Shown: piece by piece, positions 1 through 13,000 of the stretch | Layout of the letters: each line of letters opens with the position of its first letter | How positions within the stretch are numbered: the stretch's first letter is position 1 | Assembly: GCF_037975245.1 (NCBI RefSeq) | Contig: NC_092574.1 | Location: forward strand, 2,697,001-2,761,000 | DNA: 64,000 bases | DNA from: Apostichopus japonicus | Taxonomy: Eukaryota; Echinodermata; Holothuroidea; Aspidochirotida; Stichopodidae | Direction of reading: 5' to 3' | Made by a program: the position numbers and the translations under genes | Notes under the pieces: generated by a model | Database searches by the model: none | What the model saw: the letters and a program-made list of their open reading frames with translations, nothing else | Told to the model about the DNA's origin: nothing

Positions 1-570
1 ACCCATAAAGAACGAAAACGTCAAGAAAAGTGTTCCTCTGCTAAAGCCTGCTAAAGTGTTGTGGGTATCACGTTTTAATTGTGCTGACCCCAATATTGCT
101 CACGTACCGTATATTGCAACCAAACAATAATAGAACGACCTGTGCAACACGGTTTACAATCGATGTAACACAGAGAAACGCTAAAGAGCTAAACTCGGAA
201 TCGGCTCCATCAATATAGGTCATTCTCATTGCATATAATCTGTGGCTTATATTTCCTCATAATTGAAAACTCTACAGAAGACCATGTTTTGGGTCCCTAC
301 ATGATGAAAATAAGGTATTTTTCCTGAACAACTTTGGTTCACCACCAATCAGACGTTATATTCACAACATTTCAGCAGATTAAGAGAATCGCTCTAGAAG
401 TAGCATCTTTTACGTTTTCAGAAAATTACCTCCCGTAACCACAATTAAAGGAAATTCAGATTTATAAAATATGATTGCATGTATGAAACTAACACACACC
501 AACTCCTGACGAAATTTCAGTCAAAGCGAATGAAAATGACGACACGGTAGTCATTTTAACACGATAGCAA
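1..570. other. Non-coding left flank
   Basis: No gene is supported here. The open frames are short, without recognisable domains or splice-consistent neighbours. This AT-rich sequence lies outside the left inverted repeat of the putative giant transposon and is presumably host intergenic or intronic DNA. Confidence 0.5.
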
Positions 571-642
571 AATGTGTTCGAATTTCGGCATAATCGCACA
601 ATCGCTAGCGATTGTGCGATTTTGCCGAAATTCGAACACATT
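571..642. repeat. 72-bp near-perfect palindrome (foldback/hairpin)
   Basis: Two 36-bp arms meet at GCTAGC (centre 606/607). The arms are reverse complements with a single T/T mismatch between positions 591 and 622. A second, 14-bp palindrome (TATACAGCTGTATA) follows directly at 642-655. Such a structure can fold as a hairpin and is typical of a small foldback element or MITE remnant. A hairpin RNA locus is a less likely alternative. No target-site duplication was identified. Confidence 0.75.
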
Positions 643-1005
643 ATACAGCTGTATAGCTCAGCTGAAAAGCTACCAGCTGAGCTAAAAACTAAGCACATGT
701 TTACGTTACCCTACGGCCCACTACCTTATTTCGGTGTTCCACCAAAATTCGGATATGCTAAAGAATTGTTTAACTAGGACGGAGTATCGGGTAGGGCTGT
801 GTATCCCCCCCCCTCCCCCTCACCCTCAAAACATAATAAAAGGTGATACTGATGTGAGACCACTGATCTACAATAGACGCAACCATGCTTGTTGTGTGAA
901 TTTTAGCCTGTTCAGATAATAAAGTTAGTTATTATCAATTTGTGAACATTATTTTTTTCCAATACAAATTGTAAGACAATGTTAAAAAAGGTTGAAACAA
1001 CAACA
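643..1005. other. Non-coding stretch between palindrome and left TIR
   Basis: Contains a C-rich run near 805-825 and AT-rich sequence. No gene, RNA or repeat family was recognised. Confidence 0.4.
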
Positions 1006-1014
1006 CTGTGATTC

Positions 1015-1209
1015 CACCCGATTCTCCTTGTCGTCACGATAACTAACGTGGTTCTTGCTAATGGTGATCCACGATAGTTATCGTGCTGTGTTATAACTTC
1101 ATCACACATGTTATGAATTTCACGATAACTATCGTGGACTCTTACAAACCATTCAAGGAGACTTTTGATAGTCGGATATTACAGAAAGCGACTGGGATGC
1201 TAACTCTAA
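1015..1209 (+). repeat. Left terminal inverted repeat
   Basis: It matches the reverse complement of 23191-23386 over about 195 bp with only scattered substitutions. It contains three copies of a 16-bp palindromic motif, CACGATAACTATCGTG or a close variant, at 1035-1050, 1070-1085 and 1121-1136. The inner end is marked by CTAACTCTAA at 1200-1209. The repeated palindromes are candidate transposase-binding sites (inference). Confidence 0.85.
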
Positions 1210-4123
1210 AGTATTGACAATTTACATTTGACATTGCGAAATCCACTTACTTTTGAAGGTCTCACTGAACTAAATTGTTTGACCATCGGCGCATAAGATT
1301 CAACCCTAAGCTAGGGTTGACTGACAAAGCAGGCCAGTGTCACCGTTTCTAGAAGTGATTGTCAGTTAGTGAGCAATTTGTGATTTCGGTTTATTTTTCG
1401 CCACAGTAGTAAAAATCACATGGAGTTAATTCCAATTCTTAATATTTTTCATTATATTATTGGATGAGAAACACTCATTCAGCAGTAATGTCATCTAAAA
1501 AATTTATGTCAAATATTGCTTTGCTTTGGAAGCTATCGGGGAGAATTGCCCTCCCACTTGCAACATTCGCCCGCTCTCAATTTATTTAATGTAATGGTCA
1601 CATGGTCAATCATAAGTGCATTATCATGTCAAATTGCTAAATACACAACCGCATTTCAGTCTATATAGCCTACATTATCAATAATACTTGCAATACTTTT
1701 TTTTTATTAAGAATTCTGACAAATGGTTACCACACTTTCAATTATGAAGATTTAAAGCAGATTGACCTCATATATGTTATATAATTGCATCAAAGTCAAC
1801 AGGGCACTACTTATTGTGGGCCACTCACCCATCAAGTATTGTATTGAGGAAACCAAACCCATCGATTATCATGAAGATGCCCAACAGTCCCCACCAACCA
1901 CCCCCCCCCCCTTTTGCATTCACTGATCTAGCATCCCTTTTCGAACCTTCACTCGCGATTGCTCCAAGAACAAGGAGGATGTTTCATTCATTTTCAGTTG
2001 TCTGACCCACCCCCCCCCCCGAAACAAGAAAAAAATGAAAGAAGATATGACATTATGGTACTGGGTATATTTGCCTGCACAGATGGGTGGTGGTTGGGTA
2101 CCATTCTTGGGATTTATAAGTTTTCTTGTTACTACTCATGCCAGCTATGGTGATGCAACTTACACTGAACATTTTCAGGTCAATACCATATTTGCACCCA
2201 ATACTGACGAAACTATTCCATGTTCATTTCAGACCTTTTTCGGTGCAACCATGGACCACCACATACATATTTTCCGGGGTAATTAAACTATCATATCAGA
2301 AACGATGGAAAGAACATGATAGCAATTACCCGCCTGACAGAAACTTTTCCCTACGTAACAGTGCTTAGGTCAGCAACGTGTCAATCATTGAGGTAGCAAG
2401 TCCCTGTCAAATGTGACTTGATACTATGATACTTCACTGGAATCACCTAATTGTGGTGACGATGGTTTGGCTGCCAGTTAACCAACATCTTCCAATTTAA
2501 TTGTTGTAATCAGTTTTGAGTCGACTTCTTCAACAGTAAAATATCCATCCTTTCAGTATTCCTGTTGATTCAAGTCTTTGATATGACCTTCATGTGCCAT
2601 ATTGTTCATTAATCTTTTTCATCTACATAATCTTGTGGTGCTAATTTTATCCATGCAAATGTTTGTCAAAAGGCAGAAATAAATCATAAATAAAAACAGT
2701 TGAAGAAGTTTGACCAAAGGTAGGTGACCATATTTGAAAATCTACCATATTTGGGCTCAATGCAACATACCATTAAAAAATAGTGTTCTTAGGAATGGCA
2801 AGACTTGTTTCCCAGCAGCCACATGATTTTGCTGTAGGCAACAATATTCTCACTACCAATCAGAAGAAAAGATCAGAAATGGTGAACACATTGGCACACA
2901 CAGTGTAGAGAGAGCCCATATCTTCACAGAAAGAAATGGAATACCATATTAGACATGTATTGGTTATCACAAGAACTACACAAGTGCTTGATGCCAAAAT
3001 CTCCTCCTATTGGGGCTGATGTATTACCATACATTGCACGATACCTGTGAGCCACATAATTGTTTCTGATTTTTTTTCATGTACCAGACACTAGGTGATG
3101 TCCATTCTTTAAAGGTCATCTGATGTATTGCCGGATTGGTACTTCAAGTCAATTTTTATACTCTCTGCTTTGCTGCAGAATTACATTTTCGTAACACAAG
3201 ACTCACACAGAAAGAAGAAACAGAAAACAAGTATTGATGAAAGTTTAACAGATTCTTATAAGGAATACATATAAAAAGGTGATTGTCATATTGCATCATT
3301 ATGATAGACAGCTTAACTATCTTAAGTAATTCATGGTAACCGTACATATGTTGTGTTCATGTAGGAAGTAGAAACCTCTCTAGTAAGCTTTGAATCTATT
3401 CCTTGAATGAGCCTACCGTGTAACTCATGTGATATCAACTTAGTAGATGTTAACTCCCATAAGTCCCAAATAGCACTTTCGAGTCATACTTAACCACAAC
3501 ATTCTAGTGAAGATGAGCCGCAACTCCAATTCAGCAAATGGCCACATATATATGCGACCCAAAAAATGTTGAGGAATTTTCACAACATTCTAGAAAAATA
3601 ATGGCTGATATCCAATTGCATTTGGTTACCATCATGCACAAATAATATGATGGCAATTTAAAAATTTGTTACACTGTACAGATTTGCAGTCTGGCATGTA
3701 CCTGTTACGGAACTTGATCATCCCGAAAGGGCAATGAAAAGGCAAGGCAAGATGAAAGCAATCACATTGACAGCTTTAACGATACAATATGAAAATTGGG
3801 CTATTTGAAAGATGGATGTCACCATAATTACATTGGCGCACATAGATAAAAGCTCCATAGATTATATTAGGAACATGTTGTTGAAAATTTAATGTAAAAT
3901 ATATGTTGCAGAGATGAATATGTTTTGTGATGTAATCCAGTTCATTTCATCTTGGCTGTCATGATGCTGGTGACAGGGAATAGCACATATATATCTCCAA
4001 CCGAAGTCACTTCAAGAAGTCAGATCCTGGTAAATAGGTTGCAAGATCCTAAAGACAGCTGTGCAATAAGGAAAACAGATACATGAACACAATGTAAATG
4101 AAGGCAAGCTATTCATAAAAGCA

Positions 4124-4171
<48 letters not shown>

Positions 4172-4680
4172 ATATTGATATTGATAACGTAATGAGAAGG
4201 AAAATCCAGAACAGTGAAAAAAATATATATATATAGATATATTTATATACATATATATAGATATATAAATAAACCAGAATGCAAATATGCATTGTGATTT
4301 TGATGAAGTAATATGAGTAAAGTTTGTATGAATGGGGCATACTTACGTTCTTGCTTTAAGTAATACAGCAAGAAGCTAGGAGTACTCCTCGTGACATATT
4401 GTATATTCACAATGACAGCTGCGACTTAAAATCACTACTGATAGCCTACTTGTACTCACTCTGATACATGAGCATACTAAATATAAGATCTCTCCAAGCT
4501 TCCTCATCTTGAGATATCCAGTTTATAACCTTGTCACAATTTGATCAAAAGGCAAATACTCCTATGCTATGACAATTGGTCAAACTCCATTCATGATAGC
4601 TAAACAAACATACTCTGCCATATCATTATCTTGTACGAAACATCAAACATTTGTACTGGAGTATTTATAGTGTTGCTTAT
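1210..4680. other. Left arm of the element, no gene recognised
   Basis: Contains C-runs near 1898 and 2011 and TA microsatellites at about 4124-4170 and 4222-4268. ORFs are short and overlap on both strands without domain signal. No RNA gene was recognised. Confidence 0.4.
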
Positions 4681-4768
4681 TCAAAAGTCAGGTACAGATG
4701 GTATAGCAAACGTTTGCTTCTTCTTGCTGCAGTATCAGAAAATTAAGAGTGTCATATTTAATACTCAC

Positions 4769-4834
4769 TGGTTTCGGGTGGGATGTCATCTAGCAACTCT
4801 TCAGGGATGGGTGCATTCACCCTCTCCATTTCTT
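4769..4834 (-). CDS. Candidate 22-residue cassette exon (copy A), unknown gene
   Basis: On the minus strand a TTTTTTGCAG acceptor precedes a 66-bp open block followed by a GTGAGT donor. Read in phase 1 it encodes an acidic peptide containing EEMERVNAPIPEELLDD and PPE. It is homologous to the block at 5066-5131. Both are phase 1-1 and exactly 22 codons long, so either could be added or skipped without a frameshift. No start or stop exon is confidently linked. An ATG at 6070 that opens MADGEVLNQNDN lies upstream, but its apparent donor is in phase 0 and does not fit. I do not recognise the family. Confidence 0.4.
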
Positions 4835-5065
4835 CTGCAAAAAATATATTAATTGTCATTGTCCAAAGTGAACAAACTGTTGTTATGGTGTCTTGAAGTT
4901 ATGCAGGATATGCATAATATACTAGTATGTTTGCAAACATCTATAAAAGTATATCTTACATCAATAGTGTTTCTTAAAAGGGTCAGGTACTGATGGTATT
5001 GCAAAGGTTTGCTTCTTCTTGTCACAGTATCAACAAATCAAAGAGTATCAAACCTTCAGGCTCAC

Positions 5066-5131
5066 TGGTTTGGGGTGGGTTGTCTTCTTGCAACTCTTCA
5101 GCGATGGGTGCATCCACCCACTCCATTACTT
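5066..5131 (-). CDS. Candidate 22-residue cassette exon (copy B), unknown gene
   Basis: Minus-strand block with a TTTTGCAG acceptor and a GTGAGC donor. It encodes an acidic peptide containing EVMEWVDAPIAEELQED and PPQT, clearly homologous to the 4769-4834 block. Length (66 bp) and phase (1-1) are the same. Between copies, residues ending the helix-like EEL segment are better kept than the flanking DNA. That suggests coding constraint, but it could also reflect duplication of a non-coding repeat. Confidence 0.4.
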
Positions 5132-5376
5132 CTGCAAAGGCAAAACAATTACTTTGGAGAACAGTTATTCGAATTGTGTTCATGTCTTGAAACCCTGCAG
5201 GATATGTATAATATACTAGTATGTTTTCAAATATCATCCTTCATGATAATATTTATCTTTGGTGCTAGTTTCTTTACAAACCCATCAATAAGTGGAAATG
5301 TACTGCATTCAATGCATGACATGAATAAGCCAAATCAATCACGCACAGCTAAATGCAAATGTATGCAAATATAATA

Positions 5377-5656
5377 GGCCGTGGCTATTCTTACGACTAG
5401 TCATAACAATTATTTATCTTCTATTCTTAAGACAAAGGCGAATTCAAGCCCAGTAAAGTAAATAAAGCAACTGCGCATGTAGTACAGGTAGCCCTAACCC
5501 TAAACATAACCCTAAACCTCAATTCTAACCCTAAGCTTAACCGGAAATTATTGTTACTCCTCGTCGTAAAAATAGTACTCCTGGTCATAAAAATTGCAAC
5601 TGCGCATGCGTAGTCGGTAATTATTCTTACGACTAGTCGTAAGAATAGCCACTTTG
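5377..5656. mobile_element. MITE-like element with 9-bp target-site duplication
   Basis: The left end carries GTGGCTATTCTTACGACTAG (5381-5400) and the right end its reverse complement, ending at 5652. AATATAATA occurs directly outside both ends (5368-5376 and 5657-5665), consistent with a target-site duplication. The inner part includes CCCTAA-like short runs. No coding capacity. A 9-bp duplication is typical of Mutator-like elements, but the superfamily is not proven. Confidence 0.65.
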
Positions 5657-5665
5657 AATATAATA

Positions 5666-8600
5666 TCATGCACATAACATACGCAGAAAGACACACAACA
5701 ATGCATAGATTCTATCAACAACTACGGATTCCCAAGCCATGGTCAACATAGAACAGTTTATTATTATGTCTAAGTTAGGTCTACAGCCCTAGTACTATGC
5801 TGGCCCAATCTTTTACTATTACTCATTATGACTAGCTGGCAGGTTAGTAACAATTAATACCATGGTCTTAACATTGTTAGGCTTAGGCCCTATAAGCCCC
5901 TTATTGTTAAGTTCACAACGTGTGGTCAATAGGCTATCACTAATTATAGCCTTGTAGTACTGAACTAAGGCTGAAGGCGTTACGTTCAGCCAAAACCAAA
6001 CGTTACTTCTAATAAATATGACCATATACATTACGTTATCGTTTTGGTTAAGTACTTCTCCATCAGCCATCTCGATTGATCACATAGAGCGGATCTAGTA
6101 CTAATTAAACTTGACAAGTGTTCGTGAACTTCCAATAACTTTCCGCCAATCACAGTGTGCAGTCACGCAGACAATACATACCGCATATTATGTTGGCGGC
6201 ATAGAACTTAAGTTATGAAGAAGACGACATCCAGAGTCGGGTGGCGCATTCATACGGCGAAAGGAATGGAGGGTATTACCAAAATATTTGCTATAAAATA
6301 ACTGGAAGCCAAAATGGAAGTTGTATATACGTAGCCAGAGCCGAATTGAGATACGGGTCTGTACCACGGAAGTAAAAAATACACTACTCTGCTTACAAAA
6401 GCGCCTCCACTTTCCCCCTTTTTCTCACTTTACCGTTTCTCGCTAAATTTAATTCTATGGGGAACAGTTCTTGTTTTGACTAACCTTCAATGAACAGTCG
6501 TTTTACATTCAAGCAAATGTAAAAGAATGAGTCGGTCAGCAGATTAATGGCATGAAGTCTTAAAACTTTATCAATAATAATTATGATGAAAGCTCTAAAA
6601 ATACCATGATTATTGCATGGGGGGGGGGTAGATAATTCATAAAGCTTCAAATTTTATTTCGGTTAAATGAGTTTTAATTTCCGGTTTTTCAAATCTGGTA
6701 AACTAATATTTTATGAGGGATCAACTTTCATGATATTTCATACTTGAATGTACTGCGTGGGATGCTCTAACCTTAATGGAAAAAATAAAATTTTAGGAAA
6801 ATTACTTTTAATCCAGTTTTTAAATTTTGCGACACTATGTGCAACACTTTTTCTTAATTTGCATACCCTATGTGAAATGGTCGAATGAAGTTTCCGATTA
6901 ATACATGCTGTTACTATATCAGTGACAGATCTAGAGTTTCATAGGCTACCTGTTCAACATTTATAGGCTACGGCTACAATCCAGATTACCGTACGCAGCG
7001 TGTTCTTATATCATTCAGTGAAATTGAACATCTTGGTTTACGATTGGAGTGGTGTATGTAGATTATTAGAGTCTTCCCGAATGCAATAACAATTGACAAC
7101 AATGCCTTACATGTGGAACATTTACGGAACAATAGAAAATTAAATGATAATTTGATGAATTCAATTTTCATTGGTTGACACAGATAGGTAACAGAAAGAA
7201 GGAAATATGCCGCCAGAGATTGATAATGAAGTTCAACCGTACATCACAATTGATCTACAAATACGATCAGGGTGTGCATTATGCGTGACTTGATGTGCAT
7301 GTGACGGTCACAGTGTGACTTGTGACAGGTCCAAAAAATGATGCCATTCTCTTACACAATTTATTTCCATCTTATCTGAACACAACTTATTCATGAAACA
7401 GTTCATATCCTTGTAGCATTAATAAAATTGCCGTTCTCAAATGATGGCGTGGATAATGAATGAACATATGAAGACAAATTACATTTATATAATCCGTTGA
7501 TGCACAAACCATGATATTATAATAACATACGTAATAACTCTCGTTAGCCCAATCCATGTTTTGAATACTTATGTGAATACTTGAATTCTAGTACTAGACC
7601 AATATTCCAAAATGTGTTATTTCAACCCAACGGCTGCATTCTGAGCCAGTCACAAAGAATTTTGCCCATATTCTGTAATATTCTGGCATATCTTCAATAT
7701 AAGATCACTGTAGCAATCATCCCAGCAAAGTATTGGGAAGTAAAATGCAATAACTGTATATAGCGAAATATAATCATGATGTGTTTTCACTTTGTCTTCC
7801 TTTGTATAAGTGGGTCTCAACCGGGATAGCTCCGTTCTTTATATGGGACAATCTGTTCAGTTTGACCAAACATATCCACCCCAAATAATTCCGCTTCTCG
7901 TAACACTGCCAACTCGAGCAATTCCAAAATACAATGCTACGGTATTTTTGCTTAATCTCATTTTTGGAAAGGCACATGCTATTTAACTATGGGTTTAACT
8001 CAATGTGTTCTCCTACAATTTTGAGAGCTGAACATTGAGTGGCTGAAATTCCCACTGGATGGGTTTTGGAGCCAGAAAATTCCGAATGCTGCCTTTTTTT
8101 GGGGGGGGGGGGGGGGCGGGGCTGTTAATAACTCACATGGAAATTTTCAATTGTTTACTTCATTCCAACTGAGCATTTCGAATGAAGTGAACAATTAAAC
8201 ATTTTGCAGAAAATATGTCAACTAACGGGTCAAAGTTTTACATATGTTGATGGCACTTTTAAGCTACCGTAGATTAGCATTGAGCGTTTTATCGTATTTC
8301 ATAGAGACATAACCTATATATCTTGAACTTACCTGGAGCTAGCGAACAGGGTCAACCCACCCAATAGCAAAATTATGTATAAATAAACCGAATTGAAGCT
8401 GGCGAACGTTGTACAGTAGTCTATTAGGCTTTTTTTTTTAGAGTATTACAAATCATGCGAAGTTTTGTACGGTGAAGTATAAGGATCGCGAGATGCAATT
8501 TCTCAAAGAGGCAAGGAAAACGTGGTAAATATGACTATTTGGTCAATTTTTACCAAATTTTGTAGGTCATTTACAATCACAAGAATATTTGAATAGGCCT

Positions 8601-10085
8601 AGGTAAATTAGAGCGTTACAGTCGGAAATTCCGATTGTCGCACTCAAATGTTCCAGCTATCGTCAGTTTTACCAAGATTTGGGGGGGGGGGGGGTGACAA
8701 CCCCAACACCCTCTAGCGACGTCCCTGCTTTCAGTAAGGGTGTGGGTGGATGGCGACAGGTGGTGGATATCTAGTCAAAGGATGAATAGACCAATCAAAT
8801 GTCAAATGTAGTATGTTATGACAATACAAGCGGGGCAGGGGGGGGGGGGAAGGCACCTAGAAAGAACACCCTTGTAGAAAGTCTTTCTACTATTCATTCC
8901 CACTCATTTATTATGCAACTTGCTCTGCATCGAGTACAATTCGTTTTCCCAAATTATCTAGTATAGGTTTTCAATGGACTGTTACATGTGGAAATTAGAA
9001 AAAGGTAGACAAAGAGATGAAAAAAAAAATACACACACAATGAATATTACCAATCAGAATTATACTTGGGGTCACCTGAACTTTCAAGACCTATCAAATA
9101 TTTTAGTCACTTGAATGTGAGCTACACAAAACACACCCACTCCATATAAGGTATGAAAAATGGCTCATAAACCTACCATACCACTGTAGTGTTGCCCTAA
9201 TGTAGAACTTGTCCTTAAATTTTATGAGAGGTTTGTTACAAATACAAGTTATTACTTCCAGAGGCACTGCTTAAAATATGATAGAAGTCATGTTTATAAT
9301 GCATTTTCACCTCCTTCTTTGACGAATGGAAAATAAATGTTCACAAGTGGAAGTTACTGACCAGGAAATTAAAACTAAATAAATGCAAAATCCATAAGAA
9401 TAATTGCTCCAAAGAATCAATCTCATGAAGGTGAGAAATTTTGAAGAATAAACTGGGATGGGCAAGAAAATAACATCTGATAATTTAAAATGGTATAACT
9501 CCGGAAGCATTAATTAAAGATCCCATTTAAAACAATTTTTTGAAATATTCAACAAACATGAATGCAAGAGTGGTAAACACTTCCCATTGACACATGCAAA
9601 AATCCTCTCCAGAGAAGATAAATGGGTATCCTGGAACTAATATAGGTTCCATACCATAACATCTGTTCTGATGTAACCAATACAACAACAACTTCCTTCA
9701 TGTAGTTATCTGTTAAATATAAACTTGATAACAAAAGATTAATGAAATGTTTCCTTGCACTGACCATAAAAATATTGTCTTACAAAAACATATTTTGAAA
9801 ATGGAAATAACACATTGCAAGCAGTAAGAACTGTTATAAGATGGATTAATAGGGATCCTATCTGATGGCATTTGGGGATTTTGTTTTTCCTTTGCCAGTG
9901 GCATCTTTATTAGGAAACAATTTGGTAATAACATGTTACTAATGGACCTTGCATTGTAAATATAATAGTAAAAGAAATTATACACAAGGGCCAAAATATT
10001 TTTAAAACAGTGGTAAATATATTAAATGTTTTGAAGTCTCTGTTATGTATTAATTTTCTCTACATGAATATTTTAATAGATCGGA
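5666..10085. other. Left arm continuation, no gene recognised
   Basis: Non-coding as far as I can see. It contains G-homopolymer runs near 6620, 8100-8117, 8682-8694 and 8838. The minus-strand ORF opening at 6070 (MADGEVLNQNDN...) has no domain I recognise and is left uncalled. AATAAA-type polyadenylation candidates for the downstream KDZ gene occur on the minus strand at 10072-10077 (ATTAAA) and 9906-9911 (AATAAA). Confidence 0.4.
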
Positions 10086-13000
10086 CTACTCATGTTCTTC
10101 TTCTTCTTCTTCTTCTTCTTCATCTTCACTCAAGGTTAACTGATTTACAGGAATATCAATATTTCCTCTACGAGCTATAGCAAATTGACTTTTTAATATA
10201 GGAGATAAAGAATCAATAGAAGACTTCTTTCCTCTGTAATGAACTAATAGGCCTTCTTCCTTCAGTGACCGGGGTTGATGCAGCTCTAAATTTGAAATAA
10301 GGTTATGAAGTATTGAGGCCTGAACTTCATAAAACTCAATGGTGTTCTTCATCTCCTTTGTGGTGATATTTTCCTCTTCATTTGCTCTGTCTAGCATATT
10401 GAGGGCACACACTGCCTTCCTCTTCACACTCATTGGAATTTTTTGTTTGTCCTGTAAATTAACAAATAAGTATGTTCCCTTATTGAACAATTAAATAACA
10501 ATATGTATGTATTAACAATGCATTCATTGTACACATACTAAATACAGTAACCAAATGAATGGGCTACATGGTGTGACTGTTCCAGTGATGCAGTCATTGT
10601 TATTGTGCACATATTTTCTACAAATAAATGACTAAATATACATGTATAAAGTTTCATCTTTTAAACTGCAAAGAGGCTTGCAGTCACCAGCAAGATTACA
10701 ATCTATGATCCCTGTTTGCTCTATATGTGGATGATCTATGTATGACACATGTTTCCATCTAGTTTAAAACAGTAATGGTCAGTGATGTCAGTGTCACTTT
10801 GTCTGCTGTTGTTATGAACCAAACAAAATTGTTGTTGACTGTCTACCCTGTAACAACCAGAGCAAATAGATATATGTACATTTAAAGGTGCAATGACTCA
10901 GAAAAACAACTGATCAGTCAGTCAACTGTCAAACATATACAATAATAATTACCGTTGAATGTGCATCATCCAAATAATGATACAAATTATTGGACAAGTC
11001 AGCCACTTGTGCAAATGTAATTGGTTGGTCAAGTCTGAAAATTCCATTGTAGGTTTGGATGAGACCCTTTATGGATGCAGAAGATTTTTTAATCTGCTTC
11101 CCTACCCGCTGTGCAATAGCTTGTCCATCTAAATTGCAAAAAAAAAACAACAATGATCAGTTAGTCATTAATCAAAAAGTTATTTAATGATATAAAGGAA
11201 CTCTCTAAACCAGTTAATATGCACATAAGTAGCAAGTCCAACAAACATACCAGAAAAAAAATTGATTATTTGTCTGCAAATACTGCTATAAAATATTCAC
11301 ACATAAAGAATGTACACATAAAAACAGTGTGCTGCTTGTGCAGGCACAGCCCAGCGATAGCAAACCAAAACTGAAATAAATTACTGATCAATAACTGGAT
11401 TAAAATTCTTTAAATCTGGTCTGGACTCAACAGTTGTTCCACTCTAATCAGACAAATGAGCAAAAAAGAAAAATATATGATATAAAACAACAATAATTTG
11501 AATTGAGAAGAACCAGCAGTATTGCTGCGATACATTTACATTTCACCTTTCAGAAACAACTATTAAGAAGTCTATAAGAGATATTTCAATGCAGCTTACC
11601 ACTGTACTTTTTGGAAATTTCTTTGAGGTAGCTGTACTCAACCACCTGACTCCTCATCTTTTCAAGGATATTTTTCCGTTTAACTTCACAAAGCTCGATT
11701 GAAATGGATGAGTATTCAACAGAATCCCTGGACCAGCGACTTGTGATGTCATGTTTTTTTTCAGATTTTTGTATTGCATCTAGCACTCTGCAAAATTTGA
11801 GCAATATAAAGAAAGAAGTTGGTTATGAATTGGATAAGGTAATATTATTGACATGGTTTGAAAATAGAAAAAGTAACACAAATTTAGAGAATGACCTAAC
11901 TCCAATATATCAATTTAGTTAAGACATAATATATAAATGAAATTGGTAAATTTGGAAATTACAACAAGCTTTGCTGAATTATTCATTTATGTAGGCTTCC
12001 AAATAGTAAAAAAAAAAAAATTGTTCAAACACTTCCTTCATTGCTAGAACACAAACTCAATATAGGCTAATTGTTAAGTTTATTTGTTACTAACTTTGGC
12101 TATAGGAAGACAGACATTGTTCAAAATCTGAACAGCCAGACAATTAAACCATTATCAGCTGAGTTAAAGAGTGAAGCAATTGAAGCTAGACACAGTAACA
12201 ACTAAAAATATGTACGACTATATGAATCACATACCTAACATGTGTAATCTAAACTACATTGAGAGTTATGACTGAAATAACACTTTCTTCTTGTCTGAAG
12301 TATATTAAAGTGTGACTATCATATTAAAATCACACTCACAGATTATCTTCCCTGAAACAAAAGCATATTTCATAAATTTTAACCTGTACATGTTTGCACT
12401 TATATCAGAAGGAAAACTATATCTAACTTCACACAAACATAAATATATTTTGTAGGGTGTCCATGGATACTTAAACACCAATAGAAATGAGAGGAAACCT
12501 GTACAAGACAAGAATGTAACATTCTGTGCATCTTTTTGAAAAAGGACACCTTCCCTTCATTATAAATATCAGCAAACAATTGCTTTAATGTGTACTTACT
12601 CCCGAATATGTGTATTAAGCAGCCTGATGTGGTCGTGGTCTTCACACAAGGCTAATTCACAACTGAATAGGTAAATGAAAAGAAAAAAGGTCATAAAAGT
12701 GACATTCCTGTAAACCTTGAATAGTTGCTTAAATACATGTTTCCATAACCTGATGATGATCTCAGTAGGACTTACTGAAAACAATTGGACATACTTGAAG
12801 CATTAATTATTTGGTTAATAGTAAATGCCATAGACAGAACTCTCAACTTCCAACTTCATTAGGTCATGGCATCTAAATGTGTTTTTACATTCAACAAGGG
12901 CCATGAACAGGCCTCACAAAAGAAATGAACATGTATTACTATTCAGGCATGTTCTGTTAATAGCCATCTTATAATAATATATCTTCTGCAGTAGATGCAT

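Larger units (their letters stand above)
4683..5237. repeat. Tandem duplication of ~300 bp
   Basis: About 4683-4945 and 4980-5237 are diverged direct copies. Shared landmarks are CAGGTACTGATGGTAT-like sequence, a GCAAA.GTTTGCTTCTTCTTG block, a conserved cassette, and AATATACTAGTATGTTT at the right end of each copy. The best conserved part of each copy is a 66-bp exon-like block on the minus strand (4769-4834 and 5066-5131). Confidence 0.75.

Noticed and set aside
4113-4340. Membrane-like small protein rich in Ile/Tyr
   Set aside because: It is a translation of TA microsatellites.
5471-5532. Interstitial telomere repeat (CCCTAA-like)
   Set aside because: Only a few imperfect CCCTAA units inside a MITE; not a telomeric array.
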